From Ruminococcus flavefaciens (GTDB taxonomy: Bacteria > Bacillota > Clostridia > Oscillospirales > Ruminococcaceae): a stretch of 64,000 nucleotides of DNA. Made by a program: the position numbers and the translations under genes. Each line of letters begins with the position of its first letter. Within the stretch, counting starts at the first letter, position 1. The notes under the pieces were generated by a model. It was not told the origin of the DNA. It saw only the letters and a program-made list of their open reading frames with translations, and did not search any database. Positions 1 to 7,581 of the stretch are shown here, piece after piece. The stretch covers positions 1 to 64,000 of the forward strand of contig NZ_FRCT01000019.1 of the NCBI RefSeq assembly GCF_900143025.1, given 5' to 3'.

Positions 1-203
1 CCAGTTGTCATGCCAATGGCACAGCTGGGCAGCTAAGTGCGGAACGGATAAACGCTGAAGGCATCTAAGCGTGAAGCCGACCTTAAGATAAGATATCCCT
101 TCGTAAGAGTAAGACCTCTCATAGACTATGAGTTTGATAGGCTCAAAGTGTAAGCGTGGTGACACGTTCAGCTTGCGAGTACTAATCGGTCGAGGGCTTT
201 TCC
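1..203 (+). rRNA. 23S rRNA, 3' end (partial)
   Basis: The first ~200 bases match the conserved 3' end of bacterial 23S rRNA: the segments around GGAACGGATAAACGCTGAAG and GGCATCTAAGCGTGAAGC, and the terminal GAGTACTAATCGGTCGAGG. The gene starts outside the window. The exact 3' end is approximate, placed shortly after the closing-helix sequence. A tRNA/5S cluster with its own promoter follows, so this is the end of an rrn locus. Confidence 0.95.
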
Positions 204-282
204 TTTTTACTTCATTCAGAGTTCTAGCCTCGCATTACGCTTTATTCCTTCAAAAGTTTTTTGAAAAAATTGAAAAAATCGC

Positions 283-311
283 TTGACAAATCCTTTTAAA
301 TGTGATATAAT
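283..311 (+). promoter_or_regulatory. Sigma-A promoter of the tRNA/5S cluster
   Basis: Consensus TTGACA at 283-288 and TATAAT at 306-311 with 17-bp spacing, about 20 bp before tRNA-Lys. It should drive tRNA-Lys, tRNA-Glu, 5S and tRNA-Asn independently of the upstream rrn promoter. Confidence 0.85.
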
Positions 312-329
312 AGTTAAGCAGTTTGATAT

Positions 330-405
330 GCACCATTAGCTCAGTTGGTAGAGCAACTGACTCTTAATCAGTGGGTCCTGGGTTCGAGTCCCCGATGGTG
401 CACCA
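330..405 (+). tRNA. tRNA-Lys (CTT)
   Basis: Full cloverleaf: acceptor GCACCAT pairs with ATGGTGC, the anticodon loop is CTCTTAA (anticodon CTT) and the T loop is TTCGAGT. The 3' CCA is encoded (403-405). Confidence 0.95.
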
Positions 406-411
406 AAATTT

Positions 412-483
412 GGCCCGTTGGTCAAGCGGTTAAGACACCGGCCTCTCACGCCGGTAACACCAGTTCGATTCTGGTACGGGTCA
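412..483 (+). tRNA. tRNA-Glu (CTC)
   Basis: Acceptor GGCCCGT pairs with ACGGGTC. The anticodon stem CCGGC/GCCGG encloses CTCTCAC (anticodon CTC), and the T loop is TTCGATT. CCA is not encoded. It lies 6 bp after tRNA-Lys in the same transcript. Confidence 0.93.
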
Positions 484-490
484 TATAAAT

Positions 491-609
<119 letters not shown>

Positions 610-616
610 TGTATAT

Positions 617-692
617 TCCTCCTTAGCTCAGTCGGTAGAGCACTCGGCTGTTAACCGAGTTGTCGCCCGTTCGAGCCGGGCAGGGGGAGCCA
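617..692 (+). tRNA. tRNA-Asn (GTT), island attachment site
   Basis: Complete cloverleaf: acceptor TCCTCCT pairs with AGGGGGA (one G-U pair), the anticodon loop is CTGTTAA (GTT), the T loop is TTCGAGC, and CCA is encoded at 690-692. Bases 634-692 recur exactly at 5872-5930 and 15114-15172. This gene is therefore probably the attL side of tandem insertions that reconstituted the tRNA. Confidence 0.95.
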
Positions 693-699
693 AACGAAA

Positions 700-736
700 G
701 AGACATTAACCAAATTAGGTAAATGTCTCTTTTTTT
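700..736 (+). terminator. Rho-independent terminator of the tRNA cluster
   Basis: The stem GAGACATT / AAATGTCTC is followed directly by a run of T. A related hairpin (GAGATACTCAAC ... GTTGAGTGTCTC plus T run) follows the truncated tRNA-Asn copy at 5938-6010. Confidence 0.85.
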
Positions 737-763
737 CTGTTTATTTCCTATCAATTGTAGTTA

Positions 764-870
764 GGACTTGATTTTAGTACTTTTCTCGAATTGAAAAAAC
801 ACTGGGATCGAGTTCTTTTTTGTTCACTAGAATTAATGATAGAAAACTATCATCGATTTGTAAGCCAACG
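764..870 (+). repeat. Island left-end repeat, copy A
   Basis: A segment opening with GGACTTGATTTTAG, containing CACTGGGATCGAGTTC and a T run, then ending near ATCGATTTGTAAGCC. It aligns with 6055-6170 (GGACTCGGTTTTAG, CACTGGGATCGAGTCC, GCGATTTGTGAGTC). Both copies lie about 70-125 bp after a tRNA-Asn 3' end. The outer arms pair (in copy B GGACTCG with CGAGTCC) and are followed by T runs, giving a terminator-like hairpin. It marks the left end of each island. The function is unknown. Confidence 0.65.
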
Positions 871-1146
871 AGAGCTAAATTTAATCAGGGTTAGTAGTAT
901 TCGTGTCTATCATATGTTCAAGTATTGATATAAAGATTTTTTATCTTTATTAAAAAGTGCTTTCTAAGATCTTTTTATAGGGGGAGACGCCAATGAAGAG
1001 CATATGAACTATCCTGTTATAATATTATTATTAAGTTTATAAATTGTAGTGAATAAGTATGCTTGGTTGTAGGAGGTGATATATCTATTTCTAATCTTTC
1101 ATAAACCAATCTAATATCTACTAATACTTATTTAAGGAGTGATTAT
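871..1146. other. AT-rich gap before the protease gene
   Basis: No coding region is supported here. It contains GGAGGTGATATATC near 1072, not followed by an ORF, and the protease ribosome binding site TAAGGAGTGATT just before 1147. I did not find a confident promoter. Confidence 0.5.
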
Positions 1147-2232
1147 ATGAAAATAATGAAAAATATTACCTCGTCAGTTATAGCCTTTTTTGTATCTATT
1201 GGATGTATAAATTTATGTTGCAACACAAATTCTAATGCTAACGCAATATCAACTTATACATATACTTATGAATGTGATGCTAATAATGATGGAGATACTG
1301 ATTTTGCAGATGTTATAACGATATATCAGTACATAGCAGGAACATATAATATTGTTGATCATGATGAAGCGGATTTTGACAATGACGGTATTATTAGTGA
1401 ATTGGACTGCTATAGGTTGCAAAATTATCTTTTAAATAACCCAGTATCTATAAATCCTGATGATACCACTGGTTCAACTACACATTTATTAAACACCACA
1501 AAACAATATTACCGATATTCTGCAACCACAGGTTCACTTTTAGAAACATATAATGTTAATGCTGCAGCAACAATAGGCTTAACATCATTTGGAAACTCAT
1601 CTGACAGATCAGTCATAGGAGTAGATGAACGTTATCCAGATTACTCTCACAAAGGAATTTGTAAAATTACTAAAACTGATGGTACATGGGCCACAGGATT
1701 TGTGGTAAGCGAGAATGGAATTTTAACTGCTGGGCATGTTGTATATGGTAAAAAGATTTCCAGTATTACTTTCTACGATAATAATGGAGTAGTAGAATAC
1801 ACTCCTTCCGCCGTTGATTACAGTATACCAAGCGATTATTCTGGAGCTTCTCCAACGGATTATGCACTAATTACTGTTTCAGATTTATGTGATTTGTCAG
1901 ATTATAATGTTTTTGGACATGGATATGCTTTAGATAGGGCGATTATTGAAGAAGCAGATATTTCGGTAACGGGGTTTCCAACAGATTTGACTTATGAATC
2001 AACAGGTGAAGGTCGTTTAAAAAATAGTACCAGTGGATATAATGAAATGAAATATACTTGTGATACATATTCTGGATCAAGCGGTTCACCTATATATACC
2101 GATTTAGTATATAATGGTGAACATTATTATATTGTCATTGGCATTCATACTTCTGGAAAAGGAGATTATCAATATAATTCGGGTGTTCGTATGTGTCCTA
2201 ACATATGGCATCTTGTTAAATTCAATTCATGA
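1147..2232 (+). CDS. Secreted trypsin-like serine protease with N-terminal dockerin
   Basis: 361 residues. A signal peptide (about 1-33) is followed by a dockerin with two calcium-loop segments, DANNDGDTDFADV (about 44-56) and DFDNDGIISELD (about 76-87). A Thr/Asn-rich linker then leads to a chymotrypsin/V8-type protease domain (about 165-361). The triad is visible as His197 in TAGHV, Asp238 in TDYAL and Ser312 in GSSGSP. The family (S1B, glutamyl-endopeptidase-like) cleaves proteins outside the cell. The dockerin should attach it to a cohesin-bearing scaffoldin. The start follows AAGGAGTGATT. The gene stands alone, converging on the anti-sigma gene across a bidirectional terminator. A dockerin placed before the catalytic domain is less common than a C-terminal one. 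The substrate is unknown. Confidence 0.85.
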   Translation: MKIMKNITSSVIAFFVSIGCINLCCNTNSNANAISTYTYTYECDANNDGDTDFADVITIYQYIAGTYNIVDHDEADFDNDGIISELDCYRLQNYLLNNPVSINPDDTTGSTTHLLNTTKQYYRYSATTGSLLETYNVNAAATIGLTSFGNSSDRSVIGVDERYPDYSHKGICKITKTDGTWATGFVVSENGILTAGHVVYGKKISSITFYDNNGVVEYTPSAVDYSIPSDYSGASPTDYALITVSDLCDLSDYNVFGHGYALDRAIIEEADISVTGFPTDLTYESTGEGRLKNSTSGYNEMKYTCDTYSGSSGSPIYTDLVYNGEHYYIVIGIHTSGKGDYQYNSGVRMCPNIWHLVKFNS

Positions 2233-2260
2233 ATTTACGAAATAAAGTAGTTATTCTCAA

Positions 2261-2296
2261 AAAAGAGTCAGTACAATTTTGTACTGACTCTTTTTA
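2261..2296. terminator. Bidirectional terminator
   Basis: Perfect hairpin AGAGTCAGTACA / TGTACTGACTCT with an A run before it and a T run after it, between the convergent protease (+) and anti-sigma (-) genes. Confidence 0.85.
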
Positions 2297-2320
2297 TCAA
2301 GTTACTTTTTAACTTTTGAA

Positions 2321-3718
2321 TCACTCCAATGGAGATTCTTCTTTTTGTTTGGTTTCATTTTCAATTATAACGCCATATTGATTGACATAATCAATGAATT
2401 CTTTGGTTTTTGCAGTACCGATATTGAATTTTGCAACGCTTTCAGCTATGTTTGTTGAGATGTAACCGTTTCTATTTACAGTTATTCCAATGTTTTTTCT
2501 TCCCGTTAATGGAATATCTATACTTATTCCACAATCGCCCTGAGACATACCGCTGCCGCAGTTTTCAATGTCTCTGTCGTTAAATAAAATCTCCCAAAGC
2601 TTTTCGGGATCTATTTTATAGAAGGTATCATCGACGTACACACCGTTTATTATCATTTCATGTTCAAGATTCATATCATTGATAAGCTGACCGAGTGTTT
2701 CGGGTGAATAGTTAATATTTCTGAAAACGTGATATTCGTTATCAGTATCGTACTTTATAGCTATCGCACAATCAGAAGAAATATTATTGATCTTAAATAC
2801 TTTTGCACCAATTGATACTTCTTCTCCAGTGATCTCATTTTTCCCATTTAAGCTGATGTCTTCAAGAAACTCGCCAATTTTTTTATCGTCAACGTGCTGA
2901 ACATTGCAAGAAACATATTTAGAGCCCAGTTTGCCAAATGGTACATTGAAACGAATCTGTTCCATACTGTTTACATTATCATTAACTGCAGAATAATAGT
3001 ATACTTCATTGCTGCCTTCATACTTTACTGCTATCATTCCATTATAATTTTCAAGAGCTATATCATAGATTTCAGCATTTATAATATACCTTTTATTTTC
3101 ATTACTGTCATCATTTATAAGTTCCTTAGTTTCCTTTTTTAATCCTATGGGTGTGACATTATCAGTTTGTTTTAGCCTGTAAACGGTACCATCATCAAGG
3201 TGAATCTCGCTGAATTTGTCGATTATCAGTTTAGCATCAGGATTATTTATTCTTATATCTCTACTAACAACAGTAGTAGTTGCTTGAGTTGGCTGTTCAA
3301 CAGGTTTTGTTTGTGTTGCATTGGTAGTTCTCAGAGGTTTGGCAGTTGCAGTAGTAACAGCTGATGACGCAGCTTTAGAAGTTGAGCAAGAGGCAGATGT
3401 GGTGGTATGATTCTTGGTTGTAACAGTTTTCTTTTCAGTCACTTGAGGAGAAACAGTCCCTGAAGTAACTGTATTTGGAGTTGAAGTTGTTAAGCTGACA
3501 GTTGATGGTTCTGAAATTATAATATTATTATCTGGCACTATGAGATGATTTATATCCTTATTATGCCAGATACTAAATCCAACAACAATTGCCGCACAAA
3601 TTCCTGATAATGAAAAGGCGACACGAGTACAACGTGACATTATGATTTTTTTTCTTTTAAGTCTTTCGTCGCCTCTTTTGACAACTATATCGAATATTTT
3701 CTCATAGTGATCTTTCAT
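2321..3718 (-). CDS. Membrane anti-sigma-like protein with Thr-rich linker
   Basis: 465 residues from the chosen start (MKDHYEKIF), which has AAGGAGG nine bases upstream; an upstream in-frame ATG abuts the Shine-Dalgarno. About 30 cytoplasmic residues precede one membrane segment (about 27-47). A Thr/Ser-rich linker (about 65-155) and an outside domain of about 300 residues without a family I can name complete the protein. It overlaps the end of the sigma gene, so the two are translationally coupled. This N-in, C-out topology matches single-pass anti-sigma sensors such as RsgI in cellulosome bacteria, but I see no sequence similarity that proves that family. A paralogue with the same plan lies at 39931-41517. 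The presumed role is to hold the sigma factor at the membrane and release it on an outside signal. Confidence 0.6.
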   Translation of the reverse strand: MKDHYEKIFDIVVKRGDERLKRKKIIMSRCTRVAFSLSGICAAIVVGFSIWHNKDINHLIVPDNNIIISEPSTVSLTTSTPNTVTSGTVSPQVTEKKTVTTKNHTTTSASCSTSKAASSAVTTATAKPLRTTNATQTKPVEQPTQATTTVVSRDIRINNPDAKLIIDKFSEIHLDDGTVYRLKQTDNVTPIGLKKETKELINDDSNENKRYIINAEIYDIALENYNGMIAVKYEGSNEVYYYSAVNDNVNSMEQIRFNVPFGKLGSKYVSCNVQHVDDKKIGEFLEDISLNGKNEITGEEVSIGAKVFKINNISSDCAIAIKYDTDNEYHVFRNINYSPETLGQLINDMNLEHEMIINGVYVDDTFYKIDPEKLWEILFNDRDIENCGSGMSQGDCGISIDIPLTGRKNIGITVNRNGYISTNIAESVAKFNIGTAKTKEFIDYVNQYGVIIENETKQKEESPLE

Positions 3719-4259
3719 AGCCGCCATCCTCCTTTTCAAGTATTTTTTTCAAAGCCTTTTTTGCACGATACAACAGTTCGCCAGTCTGCTTTTTACTTTT
3801 TTTCATTATATCCGCCGTTTCGGTATTACTGAAGCCTTCAATATAAATAAGATAAATAACCTGCCTGTATTCGGGTTTCAACTTATCTATTGCATGATAA
3901 AGCTGTTCCTTTTCATCTTTGTTATCAAGCTCTTTTTCAAGATCACTCTTACTTGGAAGATCTTTCAATTCATCCACAGACAGAGCAGTATATTTATTTT
4001 TGTGTTTCAGGAAATCATATGCAATGTGCCTGGCTATGGAATAAAGCCATGTCTTGAATGTACTTTTTCCTGAATATTTAGGCTGTTTTACATATAATTC
4101 GACGAAGGTCTCAGTCATAACTTCTCTTGCATCGTCCATATTTCCAACAAGTGTACATATGTACAAAGTAAGGCTATCACTATAAAAACGGATTATTTCT
4201 TCAAGTCCGTTTTTATCGCCAGATAGAAAACGGTGGTAGCTACTTGCGCCGTTATCCAT
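3702..4259 (-). CDS. ECF-type RNA polymerase sigma factor
   Basis: 185 residues. Region 2 is visible in the first half (REVMTETFVELYV, then FKTWLYSIARHIAYDFLK), and region 4 near the C-terminus contains the helix-turn-helix stretch EGFSNTETADIMKKSKKQ. The length is normal for group 4 sigma factors. It opens with MDNGASSY, as does the paralogue at 41504-42058, so the two arose by duplication. The coupled anti-sigma gene follows. The gene is divergent from a dockerin gene at 4544, a likely target. The regulated stimulus is not visible in the sequence. Confidence 0.85.
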   Translation of the reverse strand: MDNGASSYHRFLSGDKNGLEEIIRFYSDSLTLYICTLVGNMDDAREVMTETFVELYVKQPKYSGKSTFKTWLYSIARHIAYDFLKHKNKYTALSVDELKDLPSKSDLEKELDNKDEKEQLYHAIDKLKPEYRQVIYLIYIEGFSNTETADIMKKSKKQTGELLYRAKKALKKILEKEDGGYERSL

Positions 4260-4482
4260 AATATCCCTCCTTACAAGGGTTCCTTAATCTTTAGTCTGTT
4301 TATTAATGCCTTTTTTCGTAGTTTAATTCAAAATATTCGCATAAAAACCACATAATGCACAAAAACAAGTCAGGTGTATTGTGTATCTATACAAAATATA
4401 ACATATTTCAGATATTTTTTCAATATACATACGAAAATTGCCTATTACGAAAAGACTAATATTACAAAGGCAATAAAATGAC

Positions 4483-4507
4483 TGATGTATATTTCTGATA
4501 TACGTCA
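4483..4507. promoter_or_regulatory. Inverted repeat in the sigma/dockerin divergent region
   Basis: TGATGTATAT and ATATACGTCA form an imperfect inverted repeat (one G-U or mismatch) around TTCTG. It lies about 37 bp before the dockerin gene start, in the 284-bp space between divergent genes. It may be a regulator site or a 5'-UTR hairpin. Confidence 0.35.
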
Positions 4508-4543
4508 TCTTGTTAAGCCAAATCTATGGAAGAAGGTGTTTTT

Positions 4544-5590
4544 ATGAAAAAGCTCATAACAGGTATAACAACATTATTAACATGCGCAGTATCCCTTATG
4601 CCGTTGTCGGCTTCTGCAATCTATATCCCTGCTGATTCTTATGAGACTATTCATCAGCAGCTTGAAGGCTATACCTTCATTAAGGAGGTTGAGGTTTCGA
4701 AGAAAGATCCAAATTTTCCAAATGACTATGAACTATACATCAAGATGCCAAACGAAAATGACTCAGGTTGTACAGTAAAGCTGCTGACGAAGGAAAATTA
4801 CGATGCAATCAGAATAAATCTTCCTGACGCTAACGGCAGACAAATTCTTTCCGATGCTTTGCAGCAAGTTGGAATAGACGGGAAAGTATTTCATGTTGAA
4901 AAAACAAACTATGAATGCAGACTGTATAAAACCGTATCAAATAATGATATCAAAATGTTGTATTCCCTTCTGAATGACAATAACCTTATCACGGAATTCG
5001 TTTACAGTACTGATCTGTATTCCATTCATGAAGGCATAGCCAACAGCGAAAGCTTAAGCCGTTTCGGATTCTGTTCATATGATTATGACAAGGGCATATG
5101 GACGCCACCTGAAGAACAGATTGCAAAACGTAATCAATTGGTTGAACTTACAAAAGAACTTTTACCTGATGCTACAGTTGAACTTACTTCTTTCTCGGAT
5201 AAGGATGAAGGCTTTACTGCATATGAAGCTTCTGTAGTTCCTGCAAGTAACATGACGTTAAAAGAGTGGATAGACTTTTCAATGAAAGTCAATGAGAAAA
5301 TCGGTGTTTTTGGCGGATTCGCTATAAATGAAGAGTCACCTCCAGTATTCAAAACAAATAATGTTGATTTATTTAATGCGGTTGAAGGAGATTCTAACTG
5401 CGACAAACAAATGGATATGGCAGATGCAGTACTTATTATGCAGGCTCTTGCAAATCCAAATAAATACGGTATAGATGGTACGGCTGAACATCATCTTACT
5501 GAACAGGGCAAATTCAACGGGGATATGGACGGTGACGGCATAACTGTAGGCGATGCTCATACAATACAGAAAATGCTTCTTGGCTTATAA
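4544..5590 (+). CDS. Secreted protein with C-terminal dockerin, N-terminal domain unknown
   Basis: 348 residues from MKKLITGI, preceded by AGAAGGTG at a good distance; an ATG at 4526 lacks such a site. It has a signal peptide of about 26 residues ending near SASA. Residues about 30-275 form a mixed domain with no family I recognise. A C-terminal dockerin begins at about 280 with GDSNCDKQMDMADAV and has a second loop DMDGDGITVGDA. The dockerin shares the phrase QALANPNKYG with that of the CotH protein ending at 46136. It should be a cellulosome-associated protein. It is divergent from an ECF sigma gene, which may control it. Confidence 0.75.
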   Translation: MKKLITGITTLLTCAVSLMPLSASAIYIPADSYETIHQQLEGYTFIKEVEVSKKDPNFPNDYELYIKMPNENDSGCTVKLLTKENYDAIRINLPDANGRQILSDALQQVGIDGKVFHVEKTNYECRLYKTVSNNDIKMLYSLLNDNNLITEFVYSTDLYSIHEGIANSESLSRFGFCSYDYDKGIWTPPEEQIAKRNQLVELTKELLPDATVELTSFSDKDEGFTAYEASVVPASNMTLKEWIDFSMKVNEKIGVFGGFAINEESPPVFKTNNVDLFNAVEGDSNCDKQMDMADAVLIMQALANPNKYGIDGTAEHHLTEQGKFNGDMDGDGITVGDAHTIQKMLLGL

Positions 5591-5640
5591 GTCAAAAGAT
5601 AAGCTTTTGTATTATTGATGTTACTTATCATTTTAATGCT

Positions 5641-5775
5641 AACAATATTAATATTAACAGTATTGAATGGTGGTTAAGAGTTCATTTAATAATTGACCAT
5701 ATAAGCGGAATGACAGATGATTTTGCACTTCAAACATATCAGTTGGCCAAAGGCATTGATATAAAGATATATTAA
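5641..5775 (+). pseudogene. dgt: 3' remnant of a dGTP triphosphohydrolase gene
   Basis: An open frame without a start, read from about 5641 to the stop at 5773-5775, encodes IEWWLRVHLIIDHISGMTDD followed by FALQTYQLAKGI. The ISGMTD segment and its surroundings resemble the C-terminal end of dGTPase (Dgt, HD superfamily). The catalytic HD part is missing, so it cannot be functional. It lies just inside the right end of island 1 and probably records a truncated gene at an insertion boundary. Confidence 0.55.
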
Positions 5776-5871
5776 TAGTTTGTATTATAAGATGGCGGCA
5801 GTTCTTGCTTATAAAATAGAACAGTTATTCCACTAGATGTTGTATATAAATTGGTATAAAACACTTACAGT

Positions 5872-5930
5872 GGTAGAGCACTCGGCTGTTAACCGAGTTG
5901 TCGCCCGTTCGAGCCGGGCAGGGGGAGCCA
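5872..5930 (+). repeat. tRNA-Asn 3' fragment (right end of island 1, att-like)
   Basis: 59 bp identical to tRNA-Asn 634-692 including CCA. The 5' acceptor strand and most of the D arm are absent, so it is not a tRNA gene. Just upstream it carries TTGGTATAAA and CACTTACAGT, which are also present at the same place before the third copy at 15114. That shared flank is expected of the inner end of related integrative elements. Confidence 0.85.
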
Positions 5931-5937
5931 AAATGAT

Positions 5938-6010
5938 GAGAGATACTCAACTGAGATAGCGTTTTTATGGAGGTGCGGCTATCTTTTGGTTGAGTGTCTC
6001 TTTTTTATTT
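5938..6010 (+). terminator. Terminator after the truncated tRNA-Asn copy
   Basis: Long hairpin: GAGATACTCAAC pairs with GTTGAGTGTCTC, and inside it GATAGC pairs with GCTATC. A T run follows. It occupies the same position as the tRNA terminator at 700-736 and looks like a diverged version of it. Confidence 0.7.
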
Positions 6011-6054
6011 TCTCATACTGCGATTAAATTGTCATGTTCATATTATAAAGTTCA

Positions 6055-6170
6055 AGGACTCGGTTTTAGTGGTTATCACGAAATGTGAAAACACTGGGAT
6101 CGAGTCCTTTTTTGTTTCCCCGAAAACCATCTGTTAGTAAACCTATCAGCGATTTGTGAGTCGTTTCTGA
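6055..6170 (+). repeat. Island left-end repeat, copy B
   Basis: Diverged copy of 764-870. The 7-bp arms GGACTCG and CGAGTCC are perfect here, followed by TTTTTTG. CACTGGGATCGAG and CGATTTGT are shared with copy A. It starts about 125 bp after the truncated tRNA at the left end of island 2. Confidence 0.65.
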
Positions 6171-6312
6171 CGGCATCGGTTGCAGGTCGGGAAACTACAC
6201 CACCGAGATCAACAAAAGCCATTGTGAACGATTTGTGAGCCTCCTGTGGCAGATACATAGAAAGCAGATCACGCCTGCTGTCTATGGAATAATTATGACA
6301 GGAGGAAATCAG

Positions 6313-6462
6313 ATGAACAAATTCTACATGAACGGTAAGCTGATTCACAAGGCTTCTGATCACAACACCAAACGCTGTGAGGTTGAGAAATGGGTATTCC
6401 TTCCTCACTCCGACTTTGAAAGGCTGAAAGCAAACCCATATAGACGGAACGGCTGCTTGTGA
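6313..6462 (+). CDS. Small hypothetical protein (possible mobile-element remnant)
   Basis: 49 residues starting MNKFYMNGKL with a strong GGAGG ribosome site seven bases upstream. It contains the stretch EVEKWVFLPHSDFERL. No family is recognised. It lies in an area of decayed genes at the start of island 2 and is followed after ten bases by another small frame. It may be an intact small gene or the N-terminal stub of a longer one. Confidence 0.4.
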   Translation: MNKFYMNGKLIHKASDHNTKRCEVEKWVFLPHSDFERLKANPYRRNGCL

Positions 6463-6472
6463 TCCTGCTTAT

Positions 6473-6790
6473 ATGTATAATGATACAATGACGAGTTCAG
6501 TTCCGGATATTAACGATAATGTGCATCGTCATATCGGTATCAAGAAGATTATAAGAGAAAAAGAAGTTCAAGAACATAACGATCCTACTATTTTGAAAAA
6601 TGTAGCAGGTTGTGAAGTGACCATTACCTTTAAGCCAAGGTCAGAATGTAAGGGAGATATTAAGGACAATGTGCTCTGGTTAATACTGGAAGCATTCAAG
6701 GAGCGTATAGGCATACTGTCCGATGATAGATCATCAGACAAAGGAAAATGTGAATTGAAAGATGAACTATCAAATAATATACTATTATAA
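6473..6790 (+). CDS. Hypothetical protein, possibly a fragment
   Basis: 105 residues without a clear signal or membrane segment. The central part (TILKNVAGCEVTITFKPRSE and then a helical stretch) looks like a folded small domain, but I cannot name it. No good ribosome site precedes the ATG. It may be part of a gene broken relative to its neighbour at 6313. It lies within the decayed zone of island 2. Confidence 0.3.
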   Translation: MYNDTMTSSVPDINDNVHRHIGIKKIIREKEVQEHNDPTILKNVAGCEVTITFKPRSECKGDIKDNVLWLILEAFKERIGILSDDRSSDKGKCELKDELSNNILL

Positions 6791-7111
6791 TAAAGGAAGG
6801 ATATACATATGGGTGGTAAAAGCGTTTGTCGCTAGAATAGAAGAAAATGATAATATCTCAGGTCAAAAGCCGAATTAAGATAGGCAAAGGATATAAGATA
6901 AATTTAACGCTTAATATGGAGTATGAGCAGTTTTGCGAGGGATGGAATGGGTTAAATAATTTATAAACATAATTTAACTTGAAAATAATACTGGATTATG
7001 ATACAATAATATTGTATCATAATCATTTTGTGGTTGATAAGTGGCAATAATAAAGGTAATACTGCCATTCGGTTTATATAGATTAAAATTAGTTAAAGGT
7101 GTGAGAGCATA
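6791..7111. other. Decayed DNA with a 13-bp perfect inverted repeat
   Basis: No intact gene. Short in-frame shreds are interrupted by stops. ATTATGATACAAT / ATTGTATCATAAT (6995-7023) is a perfect 13-bp inverted repeat around AAT and could be a terminator or an operator. A ribosome site GGAAGG precedes an ATG at 6810 that opens only eight codons. Confidence 0.5.
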
Positions 7112-7425
7112 ATGTCTAAAAGTCAGAATATAGAATGGAAAGAATCATGGTGTGATGAATATCTTAAATAGATATGCGGTTTTGCAAACGCACAGGGCGG
7201 TAAAATATATATAGGTATGAATGATGACGGCAAGGGTGTCGGAGTTGAAGAGAGCAAGAAGTTGTTAGAAGATATTTCAAACAAAAAAGTAAATTCTCTT
7301 GGAATAGTAGCAGATGTTAATTTGCATATTATGTTAAGCGATTAAGGGATGAAAAGATAATAAGGAGAGTTGGGACTACGCATAAAGGTTATTGGGTAAT
7401 AATAAACAGAGGCGATAAATACTGA
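7112..7425 (+). pseudogene. Degenerate AlbA_2 (Schlafen-like AAA_4) ATP-binding protein
   Basis: The frame from ATG 7112 reads SKSQNIEWKESW, meets TAG at 7169, then continues as CGFANAQGGKIYIGMNDDGK before ending at 7345. A second frame then gives RRVGTTHKG. The segments EWKES, FANAQGGKIYIG and RRVGTTH are the ordered signature of the AlbA_2 domain found in many Firmicutes regulators and mobile-element genes. A nonsense codon, a frameshift and a shortened middle make it a pseudogene. Confidence 0.7.
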
Positions 7426-7581
7426 AATTAATTGCAGGAGCTCATTTGGTAAAAGTATTTTTCTTATGCATTATAATTCATAATGAAATCGTCTATTTTC
7501 ATAATTATTCTTTTTCTGACAAAAAATATGCTATTATACTATTACAGACAAATCTATTAATTTATAAAACGGAGGTATAAA
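7426..7581. promoter_or_regulatory. Upstream region of the phosphorelay cluster
   Basis: AT-rich stretch between the AlbA_2 pseudogene and the Spo0A_C gene. It contains TGCTATTAT near 7529, which fits an extended -10 element, but no convincing -35 at the right distance. GGAGGTATAAA precedes the ATG at 7582. Confidence 0.35.

Noticed and set aside
5872-5930. A second and third tRNA-Asn gene (also at 15114-15172)
   Set aside because: The 5' acceptor strand and most of the D arm are missing and the upstream sequence cannot pair with AGGGGGA, so these are truncated copies, not tRNA genes.
6076-6408. Minus-strand 110-codon frame
   Set aside because: It crosses the left-end repeat, has no ribosome site and is opposite a small frame with a strong GGAGG site.
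6810-6900. N-terminus of a serine recombinase
   Set aside because: A short frame reads VVKAFVARIEENDNISGQ, only vaguely like a resolvase start, with no catalytic Ser context and an early stop; too weak to call.
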